Notes: a model not told the origin generated them from the sequence alone. A stretch of 64,000 nt of DNA from Peribacillus tepidiphilus (GCF_009466385.1 NZ_WIAQ01000005.1:1-64000); one strand, 5' to 3'; numbered from the stretch's first letter, positions 1 to 8,949 are shown. A program made the numbers and translations.

Positions 1-1140
1 ATTTCCAAGGAAGATTGGTCCCTCCATCGCAAAGGATTTGACGATCAACAGCGCCATCAGGAAAAAGTCCAAGAAGCCATTCGTAACAATTTACCGGATT
101 TAATTTCAGAAGAAAACATCATTATGTCAAACGGCCGAGAAGTGATCAAAATTCCGATTCGTTCATTAGATGAGTATAAAATTCGCTATAACTATGATAA
201 AAACAAGCATGTCGGCCAAGGTGACGGAGACAGTCAGGTGGGCGATGTAGTGGCCCGTGATGGATCAGCTCAGCAGAAAGGACCTGGAAAAGGGCAGGGT
301 GCCGGAGACCAAGCTGGTGAGGATTATTATGAGGCTGAGGTATCTTTAATGGAGATTGAAGAAGCTTTGTTCAGTCAGCTGGAGCTTCCCAACCTGCAGC
401 GAAAAGAGCTGGATGAAAATTTCGTAGAGAACATTGAATTCAATGATATCCGAAAAACAGGACTCATGGGCAATATCGATAAAAAGAAAACCATGCTTAC
501 GGCCTTTAAGCGTAATGCTTTAAGCGGCCAACCGAAGTTTCATCCTATTTATAAGGATGACCTTAAATTTAAGACCTGGAATGAAGTCGTCAAGCCCGAA
601 TCCAAAGCGGTTGTTCTTGCAATGATGGATACATCGGGATCGATGGGATTATGGGAAAAATATATGGCGCGCAGCTTCTTTTTCTGGATGACTAGATTCT
701 TGCGAACGAAATATGAGTCTGTGGAAATTGAGTTTATCGCACACCATACAGAAGCAAAAATTGTATCGGAGGAAGACTTTTTCACAAAAGGTGAAAGCGG
801 AGGTACGATTTGTTCGTCAGCCTATCGCAAAGCATTAGAAATCATTGATTTTAAGTATAATCCTCAGAGGTATAATATTTATCCGTTCCATTTCTCCGAT
901 GGCGATAACTTAACCTCAGACAATGCCCGTTGCGTCAAGCTCGTAGAGGAAATTATGAAGGTTTCGAATATGTTTGGGTATGGGGAAGTGAATCAATACA
1001 ACCGTCACTCCACACTCATGAGCGCCTACAAGAACATTAACAACGAAAAATTCCGCTACTACATCCTTAAGCAAAAATCCGATGTATTCCATTCGATGAG
1101 AAGCTTTTTTAAGAAGGAAGAGAGTAAGCAGTATGCTTAG
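1..1140 (+). CDS. yhbH: YhbH/DUF444 sporulation protein, 5' end outside window
   Basis: The reading frame is open from base 1, so the start codon lies upstream of the window; 379 residues are visible, probably all but about a dozen. The conserved block [19 protein letters not shown] and a VWA-like metal-site motif (DTSGSMG, bases 629-649) identify the DUF444/YhbH family. In Bacillus this protein is needed for efficient sporulation and in many bacteria its gene sits with prkA (serine kinase) and spoVR; the spoVR gene is also in this window but about 50 kb away. A Gly/Gln-rich linker (about residues 95-105 of the visible part) is family-typical. It is followed by its own terminator. Family assignment is firm; biochemical role is unknown. 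Confidence 0.93.
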   Translation: MSKEDWSLHRKGFDDQQRHQEKVQEAIRNNLPDLISEENIIMSNGREVIKIPIRSLDEYKIRYNYDKNKHVGQGDGDSQVGDVVARDGSAQQKGPGKGQGAGDQAGEDYYEAEVSLMEIEEALFSQLELPNLQRKELDENFVENIEFNDIRKTGLMGNIDKKKTMLTAFKRNALSGQPKFHPIYKDDLKFKTWNEVVKPESKAVVLAMMDTSGSMGLWEKYMARSFFFWMTRFLRTKYESVEIEFIAHHTEAKIVSEEDFFTKGESGGTICSSAYRKALEIIDFKYNPQRYNIYPFHFSDGDNLTSDNARCVKLVEEIMKVSNMFGYGEVNQYNRHSTLMSAYKNINNEKFRYYILKQKSDVFHSMRSFFKKEESKQYA

Positions 1141-1155
1141 TTAAAAATATATTTT

Positions 1156-1190
1156 CCTGTACGGTATTATTACGTACAGGTTTTTGTTTT
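1156..1190 (+). terminator. Intrinsic terminator after yhbH
   Basis: Arms CCTGTACG (1156-1163) and CGTACAGG (1173-1180) pair perfectly over 8 bp and are followed by TTTTTGTTTTT. It starts 15 bases after the yhbH stop codon. Confidence 0.8.
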
Positions 1191-1369
1191 TATAGGATTT
1201 TATTTGTCAAAGCTCATTTGGAAGTAGGATGTTGGGTGTGAGTGTGAAGGCGAGAAGTAAAAGATTCACAGGACTAGCGCTTACTCACTGACACAGGCGG
1301 TTTATCCGTAGCCTCCCCGCTTCCCTGGTTCCCATTGGCTGATTCTATTGAACCAGTAAGTGCCATCAA
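1191..1369. other. Gap upstream of ugd, nothing recognised
   Basis: No credible ORF, repeat or RNA was recognised here. The tract 1300-1345 is locally more GC-rich (CCTCCCCGCTTCCCTGG) than its surroundings and might be a decayed GC-rich element, but it does not align well to the elements at 16757 or 62654. Confidence 0.3.
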
Positions 1370-1398
1370 TTGTTGATCAACCGATGATTCAATATAAT
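1370..1398 (+). promoter_or_regulatory. Sigma-A-type promoter of ugd
   Basis: TTGTTG (1370-1375) and a perfect TATAAT (1393-1398) are separated by 17 bp. The predicted start near 1405 gives a leader of about 70 nt before the ugd Shine-Dalgarno AAAGGTGG. Confidence 0.6.
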
Positions 1399-1477
1399 GT
1401 AGAGGGAGCAACCGCTTCCAATAAGAAGACTTCCACTGTTTCTCCAAGGGAAGCTATTATGTTAAAGGTGGACATAT

Positions 1478-2809
1478 ATGAAAAATATAGCTATTGTTGG
1501 TGCAGGATATGTGGGGTTAGTGACGGGGACTGCCTTCGCCCATATAGGGAACCGGGTAACTTGTATAGATATAGATGCTGATAAGATCAAGTTGCTTTCT
1601 GAAGGGATTTCTCCAATTTTTGAACCAGGTTTGGAAGAAATGCTTAAGGAGAATTTGAGTAAAGGGAAATTGTCTTTTACCACTAGCATGAAAGAGGGAG
1701 TTGAGAGTGCAGAGATCATTTTCCTGACTGTTGGGACACCACCAATGTCTGATGGCAGTGCGGATTTATCGTTTATTTTTAATGCGGCTTCTGAGGTAGG
1801 CAAGCATTTGGCTCGAGACAGCATTGTCGTTACGAAAAGCACCGTTCCAGTGGGAACAAATGAAAGGATCAAGGAAATACTTGAGGATCACAAAAGTAAA
1901 AACATAAGAATCGATGTGGTATCGAATCCGGAGTTTTTAAGGGAAGGCTCTGCCATTCATGACACCTTCCATGGAGATCGGATTGTAATTGGCTCTGAAA
2001 ATCCTAGAGCTGCTCATGTAATCGAGGAATTATATAGTCCTTTTCAGATTCCGATTATGAAAACAGATACACGTAGTGCAGAATTAATCAAATATGCCTC
2101 TAACGCTTTTTTAGCGACAAAAATTAGTTTTATTAATGAAATGGCGATATTGTGCGAAAAACTGGGAGCCAACATTGACGAAGTTTCCTCCGGAATGGGC
2201 ATGGATCAACGAATTGGCAATCAGTTTTTACAGGCGGGAGCTGGCTATGGTGGCTCTTGTTTTCCGAAAGATACTCGAGCACTGATTCGAATAGCAGAAA
2301 ATGTAAATCATCATATTCCTCTTTTAGAATTTGTCATAAACATTAACAATCGCCAACAAGAATATTTGGTTAAGAAAGCCCTTGAAAGGTTTGGTAGCTT
2401 AAAAGGGAAAAGTGCTGCCATATTAGGGTTATCTTTTAAACCAAACACGGATGATGTGAGAGAATCACCTGCCATTAAAATATGCCAGAGCCTAATTGAG
2501 CAAGGGGCGTACGTTACAGCCTTTGATCCTATTGCAATGGAGAAAGCAAAAGCGTATCTGCCAAAAGAAACGAAGTATGCATGTTCAATAGAAGAATGTC
2601 TACAAGATGCAGATCTTGCCTTTATCGTGACAGACTGGAACGTATTTAAAGAGATGACTGCAGAAACATTTATTAAGTGTATGAAACATCCGATTGTTTT
2701 TGATGGGCGAAATTGTTTTAGTCTAGAGGCGATGAGGCAATATGAAGTCGATTATTATTCAATAGGAAGACCTATTTTACAAAATTGGAGCACGAAGAAT
2801 GGGAAATAG
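1478..2809 (+). CDS. UDP-glucose 6-dehydrogenase
   Basis: 443 residues, the usual length for the family. Oxidises UDP-glucose to UDP-glucuronate with two NAD+, giving a precursor for teichuronic acid or other acidic surface polysaccharide; cytoplasmic. Visible: N-terminal Rossmann motif GAGYVGL (residues 8-14), VGTPP, the central dimer helix, and the catalytic-cysteine block GGSCFPKD (about residues 257-264), then the C-terminal UDP-binding domain with LSFKPNTDD. Start chosen because AAAGGTGG lies 6 nt upstream of the ATG. It is monocistronic here: no polysaccharide genes adjoin, so which polymer it serves (TuaD-like or YwqF-like) cannot be told. pgcA at 29908 would supply glucose-1-phosphate upstream of the same pathway. 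Confidence 0.95.
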   Translation: MKNIAIVGAGYVGLVTGTAFAHIGNRVTCIDIDADKIKLLSEGISPIFEPGLEEMLKENLSKGKLSFTTSMKEGVESAEIIFLTVGTPPMSDGSADLSFIFNAASEVGKHLARDSIVVTKSTVPVGTNERIKEILEDHKSKNIRIDVVSNPEFLREGSAIHDTFHGDRIVIGSENPRAAHVIEELYSPFQIPIMKTDTRSAELIKYASNAFLATKISFINEMAILCEKLGANIDEVSSGMGMDQRIGNQFLQAGAGYGGSCFPKDTRALIRIAENVNHHIPLLEFVININNRQQEYLVKKALERFGSLKGKSAAILGLSFKPNTDDVRESPAIKICQSLIEQGAYVTAFDPIAMEKAKAYLPKETKYACSIEECLQDADLAFIVTDWNVFKEMTAETFIKCMKHPIVFDGRNCFSLEAMRQYEVDYYSIGRPILQNWSTKNGK

Positions 2810-2850
2810 ACACAAATGATGGATCACTGTTTTGTTAACAGCGCACCTGT

Positions 2851-3475
2851 CGACCGATATCTAAGTTCTGACGACCGATATCTTGCTTCTGACGACCGAT
2901 ATAATAAGCTGACGACCGATATCTAAGTTCTAACGACCGATATCTTGGTTCTGATGACCGATATAATAAGCTGATGGCTGATATGTTGCAACTGATAACC
3001 GATATATGGAGATGCCATCCGAAATCTTGCTCCTCCGAAAGCTCTAATTCTATTGATTTAAGCGGAAATTTTGTGGATTTAAGCGTTCAGTGCTTTGATT
3101 TAAGCGTTCATCCCATTGATTTAAGCGAAAATCCCTTCGATTTAAGCGAAACCTTTTTCACGGTCTACCTACTCTCTATAGACGACCGATATCCTGGTTC
3201 TGACGACCGAAATCTTGCTCTTGACGACCGATATCCTGGTTCTGACGACCGAAATCTTGCTCTTGACGACCGATATAATAAGCTGACGGCCGATATCTTG
3301 CTCTTGTCGACCGATATAATAAGCTGACGGCCGAAATCTTGCTCCTATGATTGAAATATTAAAATGACTGATATTTTGTACTTAATGACCGATATAATGG
3401 AATCATGGCCGATATCTTACTCCTAATGGTCGCTCAACTAGAATTTCGGTCGATAAATGGCTCCTAAAAGACCAG
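2851..3475. repeat. Intergenic array, CGACCGATAT cores every 20/21 bp (with embedded GATTTAAGC array)
   Basis: Cores CGACCGATAT or close variants begin at 2851, 2872, 2893, 2913, 2934, 2955, 2975 and 2996, then resume at 3183, 3204, 3225, 3246, 3267, 3287, 3308 and 3328, with degenerate copies to about 3470. Spacing is 21,21,20,21,21,20,21 and 21,21,21,21,20,21,20. The reverse complement of the core is the ATATCGGTCG core of the array at 33384, so this is the same family in inverted orientation. Fillers such as CTTGCTTCT and AATAAG also recur there in reverse complement. The 117-codon open frame across it is a by-product of the 21-bp period. Confidence 0.9.
3055..3159. repeat. GATTTAAGC tandem array, exact 21-bp period
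   Basis: Five copies of GATTTAAGC start at 3055, 3076, 3097, 3118 and 3139, each exactly 21 bp apart, with unrelated 12-nt fillers. The array sits inside a gap in the CGACCGATAT array, so two families with different cores but the same spacing are nested. Confidence 0.9.
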
Positions 3476-3497
3476 ATTTATATAAGGAGATGAACAA

Positions 3498-4400
3498 ATG
3501 GAAAGAGTTCAACTAGCAGAAGATTTATCTTTTTCGCGTATTATTCATGGTTTATGGCGTTTGGCGGAGTGGGAGTATTCTAACGAAGAGACGCTTTCAT
3601 TAATTGAGCATTGTTTAGAACAAGGAATTACGACGTTTGATCATGCGGATATTTACGGCAGCTACACTTGTGAGGAGCTGTTTGGAAAAGCGATGGCTCT
3701 TAAGCCTGAACTTCGTGAAAACATGGAGATTGTCACCAAGTGTGGCATCGTGCTGGAGTCTCCAAACCGTCCTGAGCATCGATCGCATCATTACAATACA
3801 AGCAAAGAGCATATTATTAAATCAGCCGAGCAGTCCTTAAAAAATTTACGGACTGATTATATCGATGTACTGTTAATTCATCGACCGGATCCTTTGATGA
3901 ATCCTGAAGAGGTGGCGGAAGCCTTTATGAAGTTAAAAAAAGAAGGCAAAGTCCGTTATTTCGGAGTTTCTAACTTTAAGGATCATCAATTCAATATGCT
4001 GCAATCGTATTTAGATTTCGATTTGGTCACGAATCAAATTGAGGTTTCAGCTTATCATTTAGAGAATTTTGATGATGGAACATTACATTTCTGTCTTGAG
4101 AAAAGAATCAAACCTATGGCATGGTCTCCTTTAGCAGGCGGAAAAATATTCTCCAGTAATGATGAAAAAGCGGTGAGACTGCGAAGTACATTAGAAAAGA
4201 TTGCAGGAGAAATTGGAGCTGAAGATTTAGACGAGGTGCTGTACGCTTGGATATTAAAACATCCTGCGAAAATTATGCCGATCGTAGGTTCTGGGAAAAC
4301 AAAACGTATAGACAGTGCCGTTAAATCCCTAGATCACAAGTTAACCCTTGATCAGTGGTTTGAGATTCTACATAGTTCAATGGGGCATGAGGTGCCTTAA
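3498..4400 (+). CDS. Aldo/keto reductase (YcsN/YdhF-like)
   Basis: 300 residues, full length for the family of cytoplasmic NADPH-dependent carbonyl reductases with a TIM barrel. The catalytic tetrad can be read: Asp and Tyr in FDHADIYG (about residues 44-51), Lys in VTKCGI (about 83) and His in LLIHRPD (about 125); the cofactor end is marked by GVSNF and PIVGSGK. Start supported by AAGGAGATG upstream. Very similar in layout to B. subtilis YcsN; the physiological substrate is unknown. It stands alone between the repeat array and a convergent HAD gene. Confidence 0.88.
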   Translation: MERVQLAEDLSFSRIIHGLWRLAEWEYSNEETLSLIEHCLEQGITTFDHADIYGSYTCEELFGKAMALKPELRENMEIVTKCGIVLESPNRPEHRSHHYNTSKEHIIKSAEQSLKNLRTDYIDVLLIHRPDPLMNPEEVAEAFMKLKKEGKVRYFGVSNFKDHQFNMLQSYLDFDLVTNQIEVSAYHLENFDDGTLHFCLEKRIKPMAWSPLAGGKIFSSNDEKAVRLRSTLEKIAGEIGAEDLDEVLYAWILKHPAKIMPIVGSGKTKRIDSAVKSLDHKLTLDQWFEILHSSMGHEVP

Positions 4401-4442
4401 CATCTAAGCTAAAAAATTCATTCAACCAATATTCTTAATAAC

Positions 4443-4490
4443 AGGGCTGGAAATAGTACTTCCGAGTGGGAATGCAGTTTCCAGCCCTAC
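4443..4490. terminator. Hairpin between convergent genes
   Basis: AGGGCTGGAAA (4443-4453) pairs with TTTCCAGCCCT (4478-4488), a perfect 11-bp stem with a 24-nt loop. The T-tract is short, so it may act for either strand. Confidence 0.55.
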
Positions 4491-4606
4491 TATTTAAAAT
4501 TAAAGGTCGTTTATCACGATGAAAGCAGAACCATATAAAGGATCTCAGCCACCAGGACTATTGCTCTTAATCGATGTTTTACATTATAACACGAAGCGAT
4601 AATCAT

Positions 4607-5269
4607 CTACCGCCACTCCAAAAGACCGTTCAAATCGTTGTATTCATAATTCGGAGTAACAGGCAATTTTTCGGTCGGCATGTTTTGACGATTGATCCAG
4701 GCGGTTTGAAATCCGAAATTTTTTGCTCCAGCAATATCCCAGCCATTGGACGAAAGAAATAACACCTCATCTTTCTTCACTTTTAAAACGTCAACAGCGT
4801 GTTGATATGCTTCTTTAACCGGCTTATAGTGTTTCACGTCATCTACACTGATGATGATGGGTAACCATTCATGTAATTCGGACTCATGAATTAAGGGTTC
4901 CAGCATATCTCTTGAGCCATTAGAAAAAACAGCCACTGTTTTTCCTTGAAGCTGGCTCAGTACATCTTTTGTTTCTTGGAATGGTTCTAGGTTCCGATAG
5001 GCGATTAGTAACTGATTCATTTGTTCCGCATTTATGGTTTCTCTGCTTTCTTCCACTGCATATAAAAGAGAATCCTTTGTCACTTCGCTAAATGAAGTGT
5101 ATTGGCCCATCATCTCACGCAAAAAAGAATATTCGATTTGTTTTTTTCTCCATGTAAGGCTTATTTGTTCACCCTTTGACGGGAAGAACTCTTCACATTT
5201 TTCCTTTACAGAATATACATCAAATAATGTTCCGTAAACATCGAACAGAAAAACATTAGCTTTTTTCAA
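4607..5269 (-). CDS. Haloacid dehalogenase, type II, HAD superfamily
   Basis: 220 residues, cytoplasmic. HAD motif I is DVYGTLFDV (nucleophile Asp10), motif II is FSNGS (about 116-120), motif III Lys in HYKPVKEAY and motif IV in SSNGWDIAGAKNFG, a pattern typical of L-2-haloacid dehalogenases, where the SSNxWD segment supplies the acidic residue. The substrate in Bacillus is unknown; a general 2-haloacid or phosphatase-like role is possible. ATG start preceded by GGAGGTGAT. It converges with the aldo/keto reductase and diverges from the oxyanion-uptake operon across about 200 bp. Confidence 0.85.
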   Translation of the reverse strand: MKKANVFLFDVYGTLFDVYSVKEKCEEFFPSKGEQISLTWRKKQIEYSFLREMMGQYTSFSEVTKDSLLYAVEESRETINAEQMNQLLIAYRNLEPFQETKDVLSQLQGKTVAVFSNGSRDMLEPLIHESELHEWLPIIISVDDVKHYKPVKEAYQHAVDVLKVKKDEVLFLSSNGWDIAGAKNFGFQTAWINRQNMPTEKLPVTPNYEYNDLNGLLEWR

Positions 5270-5350
5270 ATCATCACCTCCATTATTTTTATTCTATTTT
5301 TGACACAAATTCATTAAACCCTTTATTTGTTCCTATTAAAACAACAAAAA

Positions 5351-5390
5351 CAAACTAAACCTAACTAAACCAAACTAAAACTAACTAAAT
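5351..5390. repeat. Four 10-bp direct repeats upstream of the oxyanion operon promoter
   Basis: Four consecutive 10-mers, CAAACTAAAC, CTAACTAAAC, CAAACTAAAA and CTAACTAAAT, abut without gaps and end 4 bp before the -35 box. The helical-turn period puts all copies on one face of the DNA, as expected for cooperative regulator binding or for intrinsic curvature. Confidence 0.6.
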
Positions 5391-5394
5391 GTTA

Positions 5395-5423
5395 TTGACA
5401 ATACGATTTTCCTAGATTTTAAT
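5395..5423 (+). promoter_or_regulatory. Promoter of the oxyanion-uptake operon
   Basis: TTGACA (5395-5400) and TTTAAT (5418-5423) with a 17-bp spacer, about 50 bp before the first ORF. The 10-bp repeats lie immediately upstream. Confidence 0.65.
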
Positions 5424-5472
5424 AAAAATAGTACGTACTGGTTTTTTTATCCATAAAGAGTGAGGTTTGCCA

Positions 5473-6387
5473 ATGGTCGAGAATTATTACACAGTAGAAG
5501 AAGTAGCAAATCTTCTGAAATTATCTAAATATACCGTTTATGAAATGGTAAAACGAGGTGAGTTATCTGCAGTAAAAGTAGGCAGGCAGGTCAGAATTAG
5601 CCGGGATGATATAAATAGAATGATAGATAAAGGCAAAAGACAGCATTCTCCAGACGATTTTTCGAAAAGTGTACTTCCCATTCCTATTATGTTTATCGGG
5701 AGTCATGATTTATTAGTAGAAAGCGTTATCAATTATGCGAATGAAAAGAAAAATGGATTGCTGATCATTCCTGCATTTGTAGGAAGCATGGAAGGCTTAT
5801 TGAGTTTATATTATGGACGGGCTGATATTGTAGGCTGCCATTTATTTGACGAGGAAACAGGTACATACAATATCCCTTTTATCAAAAGATTGTTTCCCGG
5901 TGAAACACCAGTTGTCGTTCGTTTTGTTTCCCGAAACATAGGATGGATTGTTCCAAAAGGTAATCCGAAAAGGCTTGAAGGATGGAACGATTTACTCAGA
6001 AATGATCTAACCTTCATGAATCGCCAAAAAGGCTCCGGTACAAGAATACTCCTCGATTTTCACTTGAAAAAACTAGGAGTGGACGGTAGCCAAATCAAAG
6101 GCTACGAAAAAGAAGAAATGACCCATTACAGTGCTGCTTCAGCCGTTTCAAGAGGGGAGGTGGATTTTGCTTTAGGTACGGAAAGTGCAGCACAAGCACT
6201 TGGCCTTGATTTTGTAGTTCTTGAAAAAGAACGATATGACCTTGTTATGAAGAAGGATTTTTATGCTAGCCATCAATGGAAGAATTTAGAGAGTTTATTA
6301 CTTTCAGATGAAATAAAAGAACGGATGTCCAAGCTTGGAGGCTATGAATGGATCCATATTGGAGAAAAAGTGACGGAGGGGCTTTAA
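5473..6387 (+). CDS. HTH (excisionase-type) plus binding-protein-like domain regulator of oxyanion uptake
   Basis: 304 residues from ATG 5473. A TTG at 5467 is in frame, but the GAGTGAGG Shine-Dalgarno ends 1 nt before it and 7 nt before the ATG. Residues about 2-50 form an excisionase/MerR-like winged helix (TVEEVANLLKLSKYTVYEM). Residues about 70-300 resemble the substrate-binding-protein fold used by molybdate/tungstate receptors (PBP-like domain, with GSGTRILLDF). Such fusions act as cytoplasmic one-component sensors. The stop codon directly abuts the tupA-like ATG, so it is the first gene of the uptake operon, and autoregulation through the repeats at 5351 is a reasonable inference. Ligand identity is inferred from context only. 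Confidence 0.8.
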   Translation: MVENYYTVEEVANLLKLSKYTVYEMVKRGELSAVKVGRQVRISRDDINRMIDKGKRQHSPDDFSKSVLPIPIMFIGSHDLLVESVINYANEKKNGLLIIPAFVGSMEGLLSLYYGRADIVGCHLFDEETGTYNIPFIKRLFPGETPVVVRFVSRNIGWIVPKGNPKRLEGWNDLLRNDLTFMNRQKGSGTRILLDFHLKKLGVDGSQIKGYEKEEMTHYSAASAVSRGEVDFALGTESAAQALGLDFVVLEKERYDLVMKKDFYASHQWKNLESLLLSDEIKERMSKLGGYEWIHIGEKVTEGL

Positions 6388-7281
6388 ATGAAAACAAATA
6401 AATCATGGTTGGTATGGACTTTATGCCTGTTGTTCGCAGCTTTCATGATGTCTGGTTGCTCTGCTGAAAAAGAGGCACAACCAGCAAGCAATAAAGAAAA
6501 AGAGACGACTTCAGCAGCTACTGAAAATAAAAATCTTTCAGGTGAGTTGATTCTAGCGACGACAACGAGTACACAAGATAGCGGTTTGCTCGATGTACTG
6601 ATTCCGTTATTTGAAGAACAAACGGACGTAATGGTTAAAACGATCGCTGTAGGAACTGGAAAAGCGTTAGAAATGGGGAAGACAGGCGAAGCAGACGTAC
6701 TATTAGTTCATGCGCCAGCTGATGAGGAAAAGCTAGTTGAAAGCAAGGATGCTGTTAACAGACAGCTTGTCATGCACAATGATTTCATGATTGTGGGTCC
6801 AAAAGAAGACCCAGCTGGTGTGAAAGGTAAGACTGTTCAAGAAGCATTGAAAAAAATAACGGAATCTAATGCACTGTTCGTTTCACGTGGCGATGATTCT
6901 GGTACTCACAAAAAAGAGCTTGCCCTTTGGAAGGAAGCAGGAATTGAACCTTCAGGTAAAATGTATCAGGAAACAGGCCAAGGAATGGGAGACACGTTAA
7001 AGGTTGCTTCTGAAAAAGGCGGCTACACGATCACAGATCGAGGGACTTATTTAGCATTAAAAGACAATTTGGACATGGACATTTTGGTGGAAGGCGACGA
7101 TCGTTTACTCAATATTTATCACGTCATGCAGGTGAACCCTGAAAAATCAGAGAAAATTAACGGGGATGCTGCAAAAGCCTTCGTTGAATTTATGATCGAT
7201 CCAGACATACAGAAGGTGATTGGTGAATTCGGTGTAAAGGAATTTGGAGAGCCATTATTTTTCCCTGATGCAGTAAAATAA
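6388..7281 (+). CDS. tupA: Tungstate (or molybdate) ABC transporter substrate-binding lipoprotein
   Basis: 297 residues. Signal peptide ends in a lipobox (MSGC, Cys at about residue 24), so it is a membrane-anchored receptor. The mature part begins with the TupA-type ligand loop ATTTSTQDSGLLD, which in this family binds the oxyanion; GDDSGTHKKE and GYTITDRGTY are further conserved pocket segments. It shares the TTTS signature with TupA more than with ModA, hence tungstate is preferred, but molybdate cannot be excluded. Ribosome site GGAGGGG overlaps the end of the regulator gene. A long hairpin separates it from the permease gene. Confidence 0.85.
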   Translation: MKTNKSWLVWTLCLLFAAFMMSGCSAEKEAQPASNKEKETTSAATENKNLSGELILATTTSTQDSGLLDVLIPLFEEQTDVMVKTIAVGTGKALEMGKTGEADVLLVHAPADEEKLVESKDAVNRQLVMHNDFMIVGPKEDPAGVKGKTVQEALKKITESNALFVSRGDDSGTHKKELALWKEAGIEPSGKMYQETGQGMGDTLKVASEKGGYTITDRGTYLALKDNLDMDILVEGDDRLLNIYHVMQVNPEKSEKINGDAAKAFVEFMIDPDIQKVIGEFGVKEFGEPLFFPDAVK

Positions 7282-7336
7282 AGAGTACAATCTAATGGGC
7301 TGTCCAAATAGGGCACCTTCATTAAAAATTGAAAAT

Positions 7337-7420
7337 CAAGAATGGTGATATATCCATATTCTTGAACATAAAAAGGGGCATCCAAAAGCCGAATATTCGA
7401 CTTATTGGACTGCCCCTTTT
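7337..7420 (+). terminator. Intercistronic double hairpin between tupA and tupB
   Basis: First hairpin: CAAGAAT (7337-7343) with ATTCTTG (7358-7364). Second: AAAAGGGGCA (7371-7380) with TGCCCCTTTT (7411-7420), a perfect 10-bp outer stem extended inward by TCCAA/TTGGA. There is no long T-run, so it probably stabilises or partly terminates the tupA message instead of ending the operon. GGGCTGTCC at 7299-7307 and GGACTGCCCC recall the terminator at 62552. Confidence 0.65.
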
Positions 7421-7454
7421 CAAAGAGAGTTCATAATTCGGGGGATTCATTCAT

Positions 7455-8153
7455 ATGGAAATGATCATAAATGGAATAATAGAAGCATTTCGGATGATTT
7501 TTACTGGCGATCCTGAAATTTTTTCCATAACTTGGCTGACTTTGAAGGTGTCAGGGCTGGCCACATTTATTAGCTTACTGATCGGAGTTCCATTAGGAGT
7601 TGGATTATCTTATACTCAATTCCCTGGAAAAAAACTATTAATGAGTGTGATTAATACAGCAATGGGATTTCCTCCGGTTGTCGTGGGCTTATGGGTATTT
7701 TTACTACTAAGCCGTAATGGTCCGCTTGGCTTCTTGAATTTGCTTTACACCCCCACAGCTATCGTGATTGCACAAGCTGTGATCGCTTCTCCCATCATTA
7801 TCGGTTTAACGTGCGCGGCGATTATGCAGGTGGATGATCGGCTGAAGCTTCAGATCAAAGCGCTGGGGGCAAATCGTTTTCAATCGCTTTTGTTGGTGAT
7901 CAGAGAGGCGAGATTTTCTTTGCTGGCAGCATGTATTGCTGGATTTGGCGCGGTTGTGAGCGAGGTTGGAGCTTCTATGATGGTAGGAGGAAATATTAAA
8001 GGCTACACAAGGGTATTAACCACTGCTACGGTGATGGAAGTGTCGAAAGGGCACACTGAAGTCGCCATTGGTATATCTGTGATATTGCTGCTGCTAGCCT
8101 ATCTTGTGACGCTGGGATTGACTATGCTGCAGCAAAGAGAAAGAAGAGGCTGA
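7455..8153 (+). CDS. tupB: Tungstate/molybdate ABC transporter permease
   Basis: 232 residues with about five to six hydrophobic segments; the EAA loop typical of ABC importer permeases is visible as IKALGANRFQSLLLVIREAR (about residues 134-153). MAVMV-type hydrophobic stretches and the MMVGGNIKG segment are typical of the TupB/ModB group. Start supported by CGGGGGA upstream. Six nucleotides separate its stop from the ATPase start, indicating co-transcription and probable translational coupling. Confidence 0.88.
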   Translation: MEMIINGIIEAFRMIFTGDPEIFSITWLTLKVSGLATFISLLIGVPLGVGLSYTQFPGKKLLMSVINTAMGFPPVVVGLWVFLLLSRNGPLGFLNLLYTPTAIVIAQAVIASPIIIGLTCAAIMQVDDRLKLQIKALGANRFQSLLLVIREARFSLLAACIAGFGAVVSEVGASMMVGGNIKGYTRVLTTATVMEVSKGHTEVAIGISVILLLLAYLVTLGLTMLQQRERRG

Positions 8154-8159
8154 TTTACA

Positions 8160-8897
8160 TTGATCACGATTCAGAATGTAACGGTTGAAAAGTATGGAAA
8201 AAAAATATTGTCCATTCCACATTTAGACATTCAAGAAGGCGAAATGACAGCTATTATTGGTCCAAATGGAGCCGGTAAAAGCACACTTATCAAAACAATT
8301 GCTCTATTGGAAGATACGGCAACGGGAAGCATCCAATTCGAAGGTCAATCAATCCACCCTTCAAATGCTCCTTTAGGTGCTAGAAGAAGCATCAGCGTTG
8401 TATTCCAACAGCCCCTCATGCTAGATACTACTGTGTTTGGAAACGTTTCGGTCGGGTTAAAAATCAGGGGTTATTCCAAAAAAGAAGTAAAAGAAAAAGT
8501 GAGCTATTGGCTAAACCGCTTAAACGTTGGACATCTTGCAAACCGGCATGCCAGAACTCTATCGGGTGGTGAAGCGCAAAGAATCGCTTTGGCACGGGCG
8601 TTAGTAACAGAACCGAAAATATTGCTGCTGGATGAGCCTTTTTCCGCTTTGGATTTGCCTACGAAACGAGCTATTCTGCACGATTTGAAAACGATTTTAA
8701 AAGAAACCGGAATAACCACTCTTTTTATTAGCCATGATTATCAGGAGGCTCTTTTTTTAACAGATGAATTCATCGTCATACATAGGGGCGAATTAATTGG
8801 TCGGTATACATATGAGAATTTAAAGCAATTTAATTCATCAAAAGAATTAGGCTCTTTTATTAAAGAGTGGATGACACCTTTAGTGGCTAATGTTTGA
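8160..8897 (+). CDS. tupC: Tungstate/molybdate ABC transporter ATP-binding protein
   Basis: 245 residues, starting at TTG with AAGAAGAGG upstream. Walker A GPNGAGKST (about residues 34-42), Q-loop VFQQP, signature LSGGEAQRIALARAL (about 136-150), Walker B ILLLDEPFSALD and the H-loop ISHD are all intact. Energises uptake through the permease encoded just upstream. The C-terminus overlaps the region before the next small gene. Confidence 0.92.
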   Translation: MITIQNVTVEKYGKKILSIPHLDIQEGEMTAIIGPNGAGKSTLIKTIALLEDTATGSIQFEGQSIHPSNAPLGARRSISVVFQQPLMLDTTVFGNVSVGLKIRGYSKKEVKEKVSYWLNRLNVGHLANRHARTLSGGEAQRIALARALVTEPKILLLDEPFSALDLPTKRAILHDLKTILKETGITTLFISHDYQEALFLTDEFIVIHRGELIGRYTYENLKQFNSSKELGSFIKEWMTPLVANV

Positions 8898-8949
8898 AGT
8901 TCTATTGCTTTATTGGTTAAGATGGAGGAAAAAGAAGCGGAGGACAGAA

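Noticed and set aside
2974-3327. 117-codon ORF with repeated DLS/DDRY motifs
   Set aside because: It is the 21-bp repeats read in frame; no ribosome site and no unrepeated sequence.
5341-5400. Iteron-type replication origin from the 10-bp repeats
   Set aside because: No replication gene or DnaA box nearby; the repeats are placed as promoter elements.
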